Shown piece after piece: positions 19,389 to 29,293 of a stretch of DNA of 64,000 nucleotides (the first letter of the stretch is position 1; each line of letters begins with the position of its first letter). The notes beneath the pieces were generated by a model that saw only the letters and a list, made by a program, of their open reading frames with translations, had not been told where the DNA came from and searched no databases. The DNA comes from a bacterium (lineage in GTDB: Bacteria > Elusimicrobiota > Elusimicrobia > UBA1565 > UBA9628): assembly GCA_021799485.1 (NCBI GenBank), contig JAJZAK010000002.1, forward strand, positions 62,001-126,000, written 5' to 3'. The position numbers and the translations under genes are program-made.

Positions 19389-21356
19389 ATGAACGACGAA
19401 AAAAACGGACAGACCCAGCAGCTTCCTCATGAAAACGGCCAAGCGCCCTACCCGCGCCTCTCCGCGATCGACGGCCCCGCGGACCTGCGCCGAGTATCTT
19501 TCCACGAGCTTCCCGAGGTCTCCGCCGAGCTCCGGCGCTACATCATCGACACGATCTCTCAGTTGGGCGGCCATTTCGGATCGAGCCTCGGCGCGGCCGA
19601 CATCGCGGTGGCCCTCCACTACGTCTTCGACACGCCCAAAGACAAGCTTGTCTGGGACACCGGGCACCAGAGCTACGGACACAAAATTCTCACGGGCCGC
19701 CGCGAGGCGATGAAGCGCATCCGACAATACGGCGGCATCTCGGGATTCCTGAGGCGCGACGAGAGCCCCTACGACGCCTTTGGGGGCGGCCACGCCTCCA
19801 CCGCCATCTCCGCGGCGCTGGGCATGGCCGCGGCGCGGGACTTGAAGGGCGAGAAGAACAAGGTCGTCGCCATCGTCTCCGACGGCTGCCTCACGGGCGG
19901 AGAATCCTTCGAGGGGCTCCAAAACGCCGGCATGCTCCAATCGGACATTCTCGTGGTCCTCAATGACAACCAGATGTTCATCTCCCACACGGTCGGAGCC
20001 TTGACGGCCTTCTTCGCCAAGCTCCTCACCCTCGGCGCGGTTCGAAACGCCGAGCGCGGCGTCGAAAAGTTTCTCGCGCGCTTTAAGGTGTATGGGGCGA
20101 CCGTTCTGCGCATCGCCAAGCGCGCCAAGGTTCTTCTCTTCCCGGGCATGCTTTTCGAGGAAATGGGATTCGCCTATTTCGGCCCCATCGACGGGCACGA
20201 CGTCGGCCGATTGGTCAAGGTCCTCAACCACATCAAAACCTTGAAGGGTCCGGTCCTCCTCCACTGCATCACGAAGAAGGGAAAGGGCTACGCCCCGGCG
20301 GAAAAGGACCCGATCAAATGGCATGGCCCGGGGAAATTCGACGCCGCGACAGGACAGTTCCTCAAGGCGCCGTCCACGAAGCCCCAGCCGCCTTCCTACA
20401 CCGCCGCCTTCTCGAAGGCGCTCCTCAAGCAGGCCGACGCGGACCCCCGCGTGGTCGCGGTCACGGCCGCGATGCCCGAGGGCACGGGCTTAGACGCCTT
20501 CCGCGACCGGTTCCCCAGGCGCTACTACGACGTGGGCTTGGCGGAGCAGCACGCGGTCACCTTCGCGGGAGGCCTCGCCTGCGAGGGCTACCGCCCGGTG
20601 GTCGCGATCTACTCGACCTTCCTTCAAAGGGGCTACGATCAGATCGAACACGACATTTGCCTGCAGAACCTCCCCGTCACTTTCTGCCTCGACCGCGCGG
20701 GGTTGGTCGGCGAGGATGGCCCGACCCATCACGGGGTTTTCGACTACGTCTACCTTCGCATGCTTCCCGGCATGACGATCATGGCGCCGGCGGATGAAAA
20801 CGAGCTCCAACACATGCTCAAGACCGCCCTCACGATCCCGGGGCCGGCGAGCCTTCGCTACCCCCGCGGCAACGCCATCGGCGTCGCGGTCGACCCCGAG
20901 GCGAAGATTCTCCCCGTGGGAAAGGGCGTGCGCTTGAAAAGCGGATCGGACGTCACGATCGCCGCGATCGGCTCTCGAGTCCACCCGGCCATCGAGGCGG
21001 CCCAGGCTCTCGAGGACCAAGGTATCTCCGCCGGCGTCCTTAACATGCGCTTCGTCAAACCCATCGACCGGGAGCTTCTCCTCGAAGCCTTGAAGATCAC
21101 GCCTCTCCTCGTCACCGTCGAGGATGGCGTCCTCGCCGGGGGCTTCGGCAGCGCGGTGCTCGAGGCGATCGAGAACGCCCCGGCCAAGGTCCTACGCCTG
21201 GGGATCCCCGACCGCTTCGTCGAACACGGAGCCCAGGGCATCCTTTACGATTCGGTCGGCCTCTCCGCCGCCAAGATCGCGGAGCGCGTGGCCTCCTGGA
21301 CGAAATCGGAAAAGGCGAACAATGAAGCGCGCGCCGCGTCGGCCGCCGAATTATAG
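19389..21356 (+). CDS. dxs: 1-deoxy-D-xylulose-5-phosphate synthase
   Basis: LGGHFGSSLGAADIAVALHYVFDTPKDKLVWDTGHQSYGHKILTGR, DRAGLVGEDGPTHHGVFD. Confidence 0.95.
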   Translation: MNDEKNGQTQQLPHENGQAPYPRLSAIDGPADLRRVSFHELPEVSAELRRYIIDTISQLGGHFGSSLGAADIAVALHYVFDTPKDKLVWDTGHQSYGHKILTGRREAMKRIRQYGGISGFLRRDESPYDAFGGGHASTAISAALGMAAARDLKGEKNKVVAIVSDGCLTGGESFEGLQNAGMLQSDILVVLNDNQMFISHTVGALTAFFAKLLTLGAVRNAERGVEKFLARFKVYGATVLRIAKRAKVLLFPGMLFEEMGFAYFGPIDGHDVGRLVKVLNHIKTLKGPVLLHCITKKGKGYAPAEKDPIKWHGPGKFDAATGQFLKAPSTKPQPPSYTAAFSKALLKQADADPRVVAVTAAMPEGTGLDAFRDRFPRRYYDVGLAEQHAVTFAGGLACEGYRPVVAIYSTFLQRGYDQIEHDICLQNLPVTFCLDRAGLVGEDGPTHHGVFDYVYLRMLPGMTIMAPADENELQHMLKTALTIPGPASLRYPRGNAIGVAVDPEAKILPVGKGVRLKSGSDVTIAAIGSRVHPAIEAAQALEDQGISAGVLNMRFVKPIDRELLLEALKITPLLVTVEDGVLAGGFGSAVLEAIENAPAKVLRLGIPDRFVEHGAQGILYDSVGLSAAKIAERVASWTKSEKANNEARAASAAEL

Positions 21357-21365
21357 GAAAACGCC

Positions 21366-22355
21366 ATGCGTCAACCCTCCATCTCCATCGAAAAGCTCAT
21401 CCTCGCGCATCCACGCGGCTTCTGCGCGGGCGTCGTGCGAGCCATCGACGTCGTCGAGAGGGCTCTCGAGGTCTGCGGCGGCAAGGTTTACGTTCGCCAC
21501 GAGATCATCCACAATCGCCACGTGGTCGAGGGCCTGCGCAAGAAAGGGGCTATCTTCGTCGAGGATCTCTCCGAGGTTCCCTCCGGCTCCTGGGTTGTTT
21601 TTTCGGCCCACGGCGTCGGTCCCCAGGTCGTTCGCGAGGCCTCCGAGAGGCACCTTCACTCCATCGACGCCACCTGCCCCCTCGTGACGAAAGTTCATCT
21701 GGAGGCGATCGCGCTCGCCAAGCGCGGCTACACGATTCTCCTCATCGGCCACGCGGACCACGTCGAGACGATCGGAACGATGAGCGAGGCGCCGGAGGCG
21801 ATGAAGCTCGTCTCCAGCGTCGAGGATGCGGAGCGGGTCGCCGTGCCGAATCCCGAGAAAGTCGCTTACCTCACCCAGACGACCCTTTCTTTGGACGACA
21901 CCCAGGGAATCGTCCAAGTCCTAAGACGTCGTTTCCCCAAGCTCCACGGCCCCGCCAAAGACGACATCTGCTACGCGACACAGAATCGTCAGAACGCGGT
22001 CAAGGAACTCGCCCCGCACGTCGATCTGATCCTCGTTCTCGGGGCGCCCAACAGTTCGAATTCCCTGCGCCTGTGCGAGGTGGCCAAATCCCAGGGCCTC
22101 CCCTCCTACCTTATCGAGCGGGCCTCCGATATCAAGGACGAGTGGCTTTCCGGCAAGAAAGTCGTGGGGCTCTCCGCCGGCGCCTCGGCCCCCGAGATCC
22201 TGGTCCAGGAAGTCGTTCGAATCTTCAAGGACCGTTACGGCGTGCGCGAGGTGACGGAACTCGAGACGATCAAGGAAGACATGGTCTTTTCTCTTCCTTA
22301 CAAGCTAAGCCTGATGCTGGAAAACCCCGGGTCCCCCGCCGCCCCGAAAACCTAA
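21366..22355 (+). CDS. ispH: 4-hydroxy-3-methylbut-2-enyl diphosphate reductase
   Basis: HPRGFCAGVVRAIDVVERAL, HGVGP, DATCPLVTKVH, CYATQNRQ, GAPNSSNSLRL. Confidence 0.95.
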   Translation: MRQPSISIEKLILAHPRGFCAGVVRAIDVVERALEVCGGKVYVRHEIIHNRHVVEGLRKKGAIFVEDLSEVPSGSWVVFSAHGVGPQVVREASERHLHSIDATCPLVTKVHLEAIALAKRGYTILLIGHADHVETIGTMSEAPEAMKLVSSVEDAERVAVPNPEKVAYLTQTTLSLDDTQGIVQVLRRRFPKLHGPAKDDICYATQNRQNAVKELAPHVDLILVLGAPNSSNSLRLCEVAKSQGLPSYLIERASDIKDEWLSGKKVVGLSAGASAPEILVQEVVRIFKDRYGVREVTELETIKEDMVFSLPYKLSLMLENPGSPAAPKT

Positions 22356-22360
22356 ACGCC

Positions 22361-22561
22361 ATGCCGACTCGCGAGGGGAAGTGGCTCCAGCCGACCTACG
22401 ATTCGATGGCGGTCTTCGAAAAGGATTTTCCCGTGCTTGAGTTGCCGGGCCTTGACGTCATCTGCCCCGGCTGCAAGAAGCCGGTCAAGCTCGCGAGGAA
22501 ATCACCTCAAGGCCGCATCGCCGGCTGGTGCCGCCGCTGCAACCGCGGCGTGATGCCCTAG
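22361..22561 (+). CDS. Small zinc-ribbon-like hypothetical protein
   Basis: 66 aa with CPGC...CRRC spacing; starts 6 nt after ispH. Confidence 0.55.
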   Translation: MPTREGKWLQPTYDSMAVFEKDFPVLELPGLDVICPGCKKPVKLARKSPQGRIAGWCRRCNRGVMP

Positions 22562-22577
22562 CCGGAACCCCGGGCCG

Positions 22578-23585
22578 TCAAAAGCTCCAGCCCACGCCCA
22601 GGGAGTAGAAGCCCAGCGTTCCGATCCCCAAGCGTGGATCGTAAAGCTCGTAGAAACCGTTGACGCGCAGGCGCCCGACATAAACAAAGGCGCCGGCCGT
22701 ATAGGCGTCCGAATCAGGGTACTCCACGACGAAACTCGTGTGGGTGTAGGAGATATAAGGCTCGATTCCATCCGGGAAGCTCGCCTTCATTTTGCCGTTG
22801 ACGCTCAAGTCAGGGAAGCCGTTGGCCACCGCTCCCGCGCCTTCGATTTCGAGCAGCGGGGCGGGAGCGGCGGCGAGCTCGGAAAGATTCTTGTCGTAAA
22901 GCGTCTTCGTGACTCGGGCTCCCAGCCAGAACCAGCCCCAGGACACGGCCGCGAGGCCGTGAAGATCGGTTTGGACGAGGGTTAGCGGGCTCGGACGGCT
23001 CTGGAGCCCGGGCAAGAGGGCGTCGGTCTGGGCGCCCGAAAGCTCGAAGTCCTCCAAGTGCCTCGTCACCGTGACCCCGGCGCCCAAATCCTCGCCCATG
23101 CGTCTTGCCTCCTTCTCTTGGGGGCCTCCCTTGTCGCCCCCGGAGCCGACGCCGCTTGCAGCGGCGCCGCCCAGGCTCAAAGCGGCGTCCAATCCCGCGA
23201 ACTCGTTTTCGTAGCCGTGCTGCTTGGGAGTCGATCCCAGGGTCAGCCCAAGACCGTCCTTGGGCTTGTCATAGCCCATCCGCAGCGCCCAACTGTTGTA
23301 TCCTCCATTCGAGTAGTCGGATTGATAGAAGCGATAAGACGGCGTTAGATGGAACGCGCCGCCGAAGTCCGCATAGACGTCGGTTTCCCGGTAATGCTCG
23401 GCGCCGAGCCTCTCCTGGCCCGCGACGTCGAAAAAGGCCCAGGAGGCTCCCGTAATCGTCGAGAGGGAGATGACGAGCGCGGCGAAGCTTCCCAGTCTGA
23501 GGTTCGTAGGTCGATAGTGTAGCGAACTTCGAGGGCGCCGATGCTCGTTATCGATGCCCGAAGCGGGCAAAGCCGCCGCGGCCAA
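22578..23585 (-). CDS. Putative outer-membrane beta-barrel protein
   Basis: N-terminal hydrophobic segment, alternating amphipathic strands, C-terminal ...GVGWSF aromatic end. Confidence 0.55.
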   Translation of the reverse strand: MAAAALPASGIDNEHRRPRSSLHYRPTNLRLGSFAALVISLSTITGASWAFFDVAGQERLGAEHYRETDVYADFGGAFHLTPSYRFYQSDYSNGGYNSWALRMGYDKPKDGLGLTLGSTPKQHGYENEFAGLDAALSLGGAAASGVGSGGDKGGPQEKEARRMGEDLGAGVTVTRHLEDFELSGAQTDALLPGLQSRPSPLTLVQTDLHGLAAVSWGWFWLGARVTKTLYDKNLSELAAAPAPLLEIEGAGAVANGFPDLSVNGKMKASFPDGIEPYISYTHTSFVVEYPDSDAYTAGAFVYVGRLRVNGFYELYDPRLGIGTLGFYSLGVGWSF

Positions 23586-24294
23586 GCACGCGCTCGCGCA
23601 TCGACTCCCGCATCATCGCCTCCGCGATGCCGCCGCTGGAATGCCCCCGGACATTGAAACTAGCGGACCCGAAAAGCCGCGCCCATAGAGGCGGCGCAGC
23701 CTTGATGCCTTGTGCCTTATCGTCCTGGCCGCTTTGATCGCGGCCGGCCTCGTCATGCCGTCCCGGCGCGTCGTGGCGGCCGGGGCTTCCAGGGCGCGGG
23801 GAGGATGGATCCGGCGGATCCGGGAGAGACGGCAGTTTCGTCGGCACGGGGGCCGGTGGCGCCAAAGGCGCGGGGGGGTCCGGCGGGGCCGGGAGCTTCG
23901 GTTGCGGCGTGGGAACCGGCTCTGGGATTTGAGCTGGCGCCGCATCCGTCGGAGCTGGAGCGACAGACGATTCATGGGTTAACGGGGCCGGAAAAACTTG
24001 CAGGACCTGAGCGCCGATGACAGGAAGGGACCCCGTCAAAGCGTCGGCTCCAAAGAGAGAAGCCCCCCAAGCCGCGATCGCCTCCGCCGCCGCGACGGAT
24101 AACGGCTTGGAAGGCTGCTGGGGTTTTGCCGTCGCTCCCGCAAGGCTCCCAAGCGCCGCGATCAGGCTGGAGGGAGGCGCTGCCGAAGCCGACCGAAGCA
24201 AGGGAGTCGCCACCGGAGACGCTCCCCCCAATAAAACAGCCGCGACCAGAATCCATCGCGGCGCGCCGCCGTTCGTTCGATGTTGTCGTAGCAT
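23548..24294 (-). CDS. Proline-rich exported hypothetical protein
   Basis: N-terminal signal-like WILVAAVLLGGASPVATPLL, long Pro/Ala-rich linker, Arg-rich C-terminus; overlaps next gene start. Confidence 0.5.
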   Translation of the reverse strand: MLRQHRTNGGAPRWILVAAVLLGGASPVATPLLRSASAAPPSSLIAALGSLAGATAKPQQPSKPLSVAAAEAIAAWGASLFGADALTGSLPVIGAQVLQVFPAPLTHESSVAPAPTDAAPAQIPEPVPTPQPKLPAPPDPPAPLAPPAPVPTKLPSLPDPPDPSSPRPGSPGRHDAPGRHDEAGRDQSGQDDKAQGIKAAPPLWARLFGSASFNVRGHSSGGIAEAMMRESMRERVLGRGGFARFGHR

Positions 24295-24315
24295 GGTTGC
24301 GTGGCGACCATGCTA
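24289..24315. promoter_or_regulatory. 9-bp inverted repeat TAGCATGGT-N9-ACCATGCTA spanning the start codon of the 24294 (-) gene
   Basis: Perfect 9-bp arms; CAT (start codon on minus strand) at 24292-24294 lies in the left arm. Confidence 0.5.
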
Positions 24316-24406
24316 TGTTGGCTTTTTAACGTTACGGCGCTATTGAATCGGTGTTAAGCGTTTGTTGCGCCGCCTACTGATCGCAGGAGCGGCGGGCGAT
24401 TCGATC

Positions 24407-25360
24407 TTACTGAGATTCCGATTGGTGAACGCTGACCGCAATCGGCTTTACGCCCTCGGGCGAGGCGATGTGCCGCCCTTTGAGGGCCTGGGCCACGGTA
24501 TGGCCCAGCTCGCTTAGGTTCTCGATCACGGTCACGCCGCAATCCCTCAAGGCCTTGGCTTTCGCGGGGTAAGCGCCGGAACCTCCCTCGATGATGGCTC
24601 CCGCGTGCCCCATGCGCCGTCCCGGCGGGGCGGTTCGGCCCGCGATGAAGGAAAAAACCGGCTTCGTCATCTTCGTCTTAAAAAAACCCGCGGCCTCCTC
24701 CTCGGCCGAACCCCCGATCTCGCCGATGAGGACGACGGCCGAGGTCTTGGGGTCCTTCTCAAAGAGGTCGAGCAGCTCGACAAAGCTCGTCCCGATGATG
24801 GGGTCGCCGCCGACCCCGATCACCGTCGACTGACCGAAGCCTTGCTGGGAGAGTTGGTGAACCGCCTCATAAGTCAAGGTCCCTGAGCGGGAGATGACGC
24901 CGATGGGTCCCGGCCTATGGATCGCGGCAGGCATGATGCCGGCCTTGGCCTCTCCCGGCGTGATCACCCCGGGGCAGTTGGGTCCGATCAGATGGACGTT
25001 GCGTCCGGCCGCGCGCGCGCGGCCGAGGGCCGCCTTGACGCGCGCCATGTCGAGGACGGGGATGCCCTCCGTGATGACGATCACGAGATCGATTCCGGCG
25101 TCGAGCGCCTCCATCGCGGCGTCCTTCGCCCCCGGAGCGGGGACAAAAATGAGCGAGACGTCGGCTTGGGTCCTCGCGACGGCCTCGGCAACCGTGTCAA
25201 AGACAGGAAGGCCGAGATGCGTCGTTCCCCCCCGGCCGGGCGTCACGCCGGAGACCAAGGGCGTGCCGTATTCAAGGCATTTCTGGGCATGGAACGTGCC
25301 GGCGGATCCAGTCAGTCCCTGGACAACGATGCGGGATTGGCGGCCAAGGAGTATCGCCAT
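24407..25360 (-). CDS. sucD: Succinyl-CoA ligase (ADP-forming) alpha subunit
   Basis: VQGLTGSAGTFHAQKCLEYGTPLVSGVTPGRGG, GPNCPGVITPGEAKAGIMP, GHAGAIIEGGSGAY. Confidence 0.95.
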   Translation of the reverse strand: MAILLGRQSRIVVQGLTGSAGTFHAQKCLEYGTPLVSGVTPGRGGTTHLGLPVFDTVAEAVARTQADVSLIFVPAPGAKDAAMEALDAGIDLVIVITEGIPVLDMARVKAALGRARAAGRNVHLIGPNCPGVITPGEAKAGIMPAAIHRPGPIGVISRSGTLTYEAVHQLSQQGFGQSTVIGVGGDPIIGTSFVELLDLFEKDPKTSAVVLIGEIGGSAEEEAAGFFKTKMTKPVFSFIAGRTAPPGRRMGHAGAIIEGGSGAYPAKAKALRDCGVTVIENLSELGHTVAQALKGRHIASPEGVKPIAVSVHQSESQ

Positions 25361-25363
25361 GAT

Positions 25364-26527
25364 TTATGATCCTTTCGCGAGCTCGACGATCTTTTTCGCC
25401 GCGTCCCAGAGCCCGTCCGCGGGAACGAGGCCCAGCCCTGAATTGGAAAGCATCTTCTTAGCCTCCTCCACGTTCGTCCCCTCGAGACGCACGACGAGAG
25501 GAATCTTGAGCTTGACGCGAGCCATCGCCTTCAAGAGGCCCGCGGCGATCATGTCGCATTTGACGATCCCGCCAAAGATGTTGACCAAAATCCCCCTGAC
25601 CTTGGAGTCGCGCAGGATGATACGAAAAGCTTCGATGACCCGCTTCTCGTCGGCCGACCCGCCGACGTCGAGGAAGTTCGCCGGACGCCCCCCCGCGAGC
25701 GCGATCGTGTCCATGGTCGCCATCGCGAGTCCCGCGCCGTTGACCAGGCAGCCGATGTCGCCGTCTAGGCCGATATAGGAGAGCCCAGCCTTCTTGGCTT
25801 CCCGCTCGGCCGCGCTGGCCTCGGGGTCAGCCTTCTTCTGGTAATCAGCGTGGCGGTAAAGCGCGTTATCGTCCAGCACCACCTTCGCGTCAAGGGCGGC
25901 CAGGCCCTTGGGCGTGAGCGCCAGAGGATTGACCTCAAGCAGGCTTAAATCGAGCTCGCAGAAAAGCTTCGCGCAGGACTTGGCGAAGGAGACGAAGGCC
26001 GGGATGCGGTCAACAGACAAGCCCAGGAAAAAACCCAGGCGACGGGCCTTAAAGTCCGGCAGGCCCGCGTCGGGATCGAAGGAGAGCTTGAGGATCGCCT
26101 CGGGGCTTTCCTGCGCCGTCGATTCAATCTCAACGCCGCCCTGAGAGGAGACGATCACGGCCGCCATGCCTTCGCGCCGGTCGACGACGATCGAGAAATA
26201 GAACTCCTTCTCGATCTTGGCCGCGGATTCGACCAACACCTCGCGAATCGTGAGGGCGGCGCCGCCCGTCTGATGCGTCTTGAGTTTGAGCCCCAACAGG
26301 CCTTTGAGGGCGACCTTGGCCTCGGCGGGGCTTTTGACGATCTTGACGCCGCCGGCCTTGCCGCGCCCGCCCGCCAGAACCTGCGCCTTCAGGACCCAGG
26401 GGCCCTTTCCGGCGCGCTTCAAGGCCGGCGTGATATCCTGGAGCCGCCGCACAACACCGCCCTGAAGGGGCGTGGGAATGCCGCGGCCTTGAAGGAGAGA
26501 TTTCGCCTCATATTCAAGAAGCTTCAC
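25364..26527 (-). CDS. sucC: Succinyl-CoA ligase beta subunit
   Basis: KLLEYEAKSLLQGRGIP, AQVLAGGRGKAGGVK, ALDAKVVLDDNALYRH, NIFGGIVKCDMIA. Confidence 0.95.
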   Translation of the reverse strand: MKLLEYEAKSLLQGRGIPTPLQGGVVRRLQDITPALKRAGKGPWVLKAQVLAGGRGKAGGVKIVKSPAEAKVALKGLLGLKLKTHQTGGAALTIREVLVESAAKIEKEFYFSIVVDRREGMAAVIVSSQGGVEIESTAQESPEAILKLSFDPDAGLPDFKARRLGFFLGLSVDRIPAFVSFAKSCAKLFCELDLSLLEVNPLALTPKGLAALDAKVVLDDNALYRHADYQKKADPEASAAEREAKKAGLSYIGLDGDIGCLVNGAGLAMATMDTIALAGGRPANFLDVGGSADEKRVIEAFRIILRDSKVRGILVNIFGGIVKCDMIAAGLLKAMARVKLKIPLVVRLEGTNVEEAKKMLSNSGLGLVPADGLWDAAKKIVELAKGS

Positions 26528-26544
26528 CCGGGCGCTTTCCTTTT

Positions 26545-27726
26545 TTATCTCTGCGACATCGGCAAGTAGGCCCTGGGCTCAGGGCCGTCATAGATGGACG
26601 CCGGACGGAATATGCGATTCTTCTCCCAGTATTCCAGGACATGCGCGGTCCAGCCCGCCACCCGGGCGATCGCGAAGATGGGCGTGAAGAGGTCCGTCGC
26701 GATTCCGATCTGGTGGTACACGATGCCGGAGTAAAGGTCCACGTTGGGGAAGATGCCCTGCTTTCCCTTGCGGGCGATCATCACGGCTTCAAGCCTGTCG
26801 GTGATGTCGAAGAAACGCGAGAACTTCGTCTTCTCGGAAAGGCGCCGGGCGTATTCCTTGAGGATTCGGGCGCGCGGATCGTAGTTCTTGTAGACGCGAT
26901 GGCCGAACCCCGAGATCTTGATCTTCTTGGCGAGCGCGTCGTCGACGAAGGCCTCGACTTGCGTGGCGTCCCCGATTTGGAGGAGCATTTTAAGCACCTC
27001 CTCGTTGGCGCCCCCGTGCAGCGGCCCCTTCAAGGCGCCCACGCCCGAGGCGACCGCCGAGTAAAGGTCGGAGAGGGTCGAGGCCGTGACGAGCGCCGCG
27101 AACGTCGACGCGTTCATTTCATGGTCGAGATGCAGGATGAGCGCCATGTCCATGATGCGGGCCGTCGCCTCGTCGGGCTCCTTGCCGAAAAGCATATAGA
27201 GGAAGTTGGCCGCGTGGCCGAGCTTCGGATTGGGCTCGACCGGCTTCTGATTCTGGCGCAGGCGGTGAAAGGTCGCCATGACCGTGGGAAACCGCGCCGT
27301 GATCGCGATCGCGCGGTGGAGATTCGCCTCAGGCGAGCGCTCGGGGTTCTGATCGAAGGAGGACAAAAGGGAGGTCATCGTCCTCAGCACGTCCATCGGC
27401 TGGGCGGTATGGGGGAGCATCGAGATGAAGTCGACCGCCTGCTGGGGCAGAGCCCGGTTGCGGCGCAGTTCCGCTTTCAGGGCGTCAAGTTCGTCTTGTT
27501 TGGGAAGCCGGCCATGCCAAAGAAGGAAAGCCGTCTCCTCGAAGGTGGAAGCGCTCGCCAAGTCCTCGATGGGGTAGCCCATGTAGTAGAGCTTCCCCTG
27601 CGTGCCGTCGATCCGGCAAAGCTTGCTTTTCGCGACGGGGACTCCCTCGAGTCCCGCGGAGTAAGCCGCCGTTGCCTCGGCCTTTTCCGTCTGCTGCGAT
27701 TCCTCCAATCCTATCTTAGCCGCCAT
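26545..27726 (-). CDS. gltA: Citrate synthase
   Basis: GKLYYMGYPIEDLA, LHLDHEMNASTFAA, GALKGPLHGGANE, GFGHRVYKNYDPRA; start MAAKIG at 27726. Confidence 0.93.
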   Translation of the reverse strand: MAAKIGLEESQQTEKAEATAAYSAGLEGVPVAKSKLCRIDGTQGKLYYMGYPIEDLASASTFEETAFLLWHGRLPKQDELDALKAELRRNRALPQQAVDFISMLPHTAQPMDVLRTMTSLLSSFDQNPERSPEANLHRAIAITARFPTVMATFHRLRQNQKPVEPNPKLGHAANFLYMLFGKEPDEATARIMDMALILHLDHEMNASTFAALVTASTLSDLYSAVASGVGALKGPLHGGANEEVLKMLLQIGDATQVEAFVDDALAKKIKISGFGHRVYKNYDPRARILKEYARRLSEKTKFSRFFDITDRLEAVMIARKGKQGIFPNVDLYSGIVYHQIGIATDLFTPIFAIARVAGWTAHVLEYWEKNRIFRPASIYDGPEPRAYLPMSQR

Positions 27727-27737
27727 GGTCCCCCTCC

Positions 27738-28259
27738 TTATCTGCATAAATATTTCAATAGATCCCGCGCCGACACGACCCCCATTCCTCCCTTGGAGAG
27801 CTTGACGGCGATGTGCAGGTGCGCGCTCAAGGCCATCCGGTTGAAGGCCCACGCGAGCTCGTCCGTATCGTTAAGACATCCCGAGTCGGACCAGACAAGG
27901 CTCCTGAGTTTCGTGCGGGCCAAATCCGTTTTCGCAAGCGGGGCGTGATAGAGGATCTCCCGCTCGGAGATCATCCCCAAATACCTCCCGTCCTTCTCGA
28001 TGAGAACGCAGCCGATTTTGTGATGGCGCATCCGCTCGATCGCCGCCAGGGCCGAATCGTCCGGACCCAGGGACACGGCGTGCCGTGGGGACAAGTCGCC
28101 CACGGCTCCTTCAATGATCCTTTTTTCGATCCCGGTCCTAGGCTTGAGTTCCTCGACGCGCGCGAGGGCCGCGCCGCAGGAGTCGCACTCGTCCGTCCCA
28201 AGAATGTTCTCGTGCCCGCAGTCGGGGCACTCCGTGCTCCGCCTCACGAGACGACCCAT
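27738..28259 (-). CDS. Zinc-ribbon plus CBS-domain protein
   Basis: CPDCGHENILGTDECDSCG ribbon followed by CBS pair (HKIGCVLIEKDGRYLGMISEREIL). Confidence 0.75.
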   Translation of the reverse strand: MGRLVRRSTECPDCGHENILGTDECDSCGAALARVEELKPRTGIEKRIIEGAVGDLSPRHAVSLGPDDSALAAIERMRHHKIGCVLIEKDGRYLGMISEREILYHAPLAKTDLARTKLRSLVWSDSGCLNDTDELAWAFNRMALSAHLHIAVKLSKGGMGVVSARDLLKYLCR

Positions 28260-29293
28260 GTCTCACCCTCCGCTCCCCGCAAAAGCGCCGTCAAATCGGC
28301 GGGCCGGGCCTGGCGGGCCGCGGCGACCTGGCCTTCGATCAAATCCTCAAGCGTCGGCCGCTCGACCGCCCTGAAGACCCCTTGGGGAACCGGAAAATCC
28401 GGGCGCCCGATGTTGGCCAGAAGATGCGCGAGAGCCGTCGATGGGGCCTTTTCGTCATGGACGAGAAGATCGGCGGGGGGCTTGCCGGAATCGAACTCCA
28501 CGATCTCGGGGTCGAGCCCCTTGAGCCGAAGGCCCTTGTTCTTGTCCTTGCCGAATATCATGGGCTTGCCGTGTTCGAGGAACAGGTTGTGCTCCTCGCG
28601 GGTCGACTTCTCGGAGACGTCGGCCCAAGCGCCGTCGTTGAAGACGATGCAGTTCTGGAGAATTTCCACGAAGGACGAACCCTTATGCCGCGCCGCCCGT
28701 TCCAGGACATGCCCCAGGGAGGCAAGATCCGTGTCGATCGCCCTCGCGACGAAGGTGGCCTCGGCCGCGAGAGCGAGACTTAAGGGATTGATCGGGTAAT
28801 CCACGGAGCCGAAAGGCGTGGACTTCGTCTTCTTGCCGACCTCGGACGTCGGCGAGGTCTGCCCTTTCGTGAGCCCATAGATCTTATTGTTGAAAAGCAG
28901 GATTTTCAGATCGACGTTGCGGCGCAGGGCGTGAATAAGATGGTTCCCCCCGATCGAAAGCCCGTCTCCATCGCCCGTCACGACCCAGACCATGAGCTCG
29001 GGGCGGCTCGCCTTAAGTCCCGTCGCGAAGGTCGGCGCCCGGCCGTGGATCGTGTGCATCCCGAAGGTGTTCATGTAGTACGGGAATCGGGAGGAGCATC
29101 CAATTCCCGATATGAAGACATGGTTTTCACGGGAAAGGCCCAGCGAAGGAAGAAGTTTTTGGACCGTGGCCAGAATCGCATAGTCTCCGCAGCCAGGGCA
29201 CCAGCGGACCATTTGGTCCGAAACGAAGTCCTTGCGCGCCAGGACGGGCTTGGCCGGGGCTCCGGCTGGCGTCGACGGGATGGTCTCAGCCAC
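28244..29293 (-). CDS. korB: 2-oxoacid (2-oxoglutarate):ferredoxin oxidoreductase beta subunit
   Basis: WCPGCGDYAIL, GIGCSSRFPYYMNTFGMHTIHGRA, VVTGDGDGLSIGGNHLIH (TPP motif), LLFNNKIYGLTKGQTSPTS; GTG start. Confidence 0.9.
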   Translation of the reverse strand: MAETIPSTPAGAPAKPVLARKDFVSDQMVRWCPGCGDYAILATVQKLLPSLGLSRENHVFISGIGCSSRFPYYMNTFGMHTIHGRAPTFATGLKASRPELMVWVVTGDGDGLSIGGNHLIHALRRNVDLKILLFNNKIYGLTKGQTSPTSEVGKKTKSTPFGSVDYPINPLSLALAAEATFVARAIDTDLASLGHVLERAARHKGSSFVEILQNCIVFNDGAWADVSEKSTREEHNLFLEHGKPMIFGKDKNKGLRLKGLDPEIVEFDSGKPPADLLVHDEKAPSTALAHLLANIGRPDFPVPQGVFRAVERPTLEDLIEGQVAAARQARPADLTALLRGAEGETWVVS

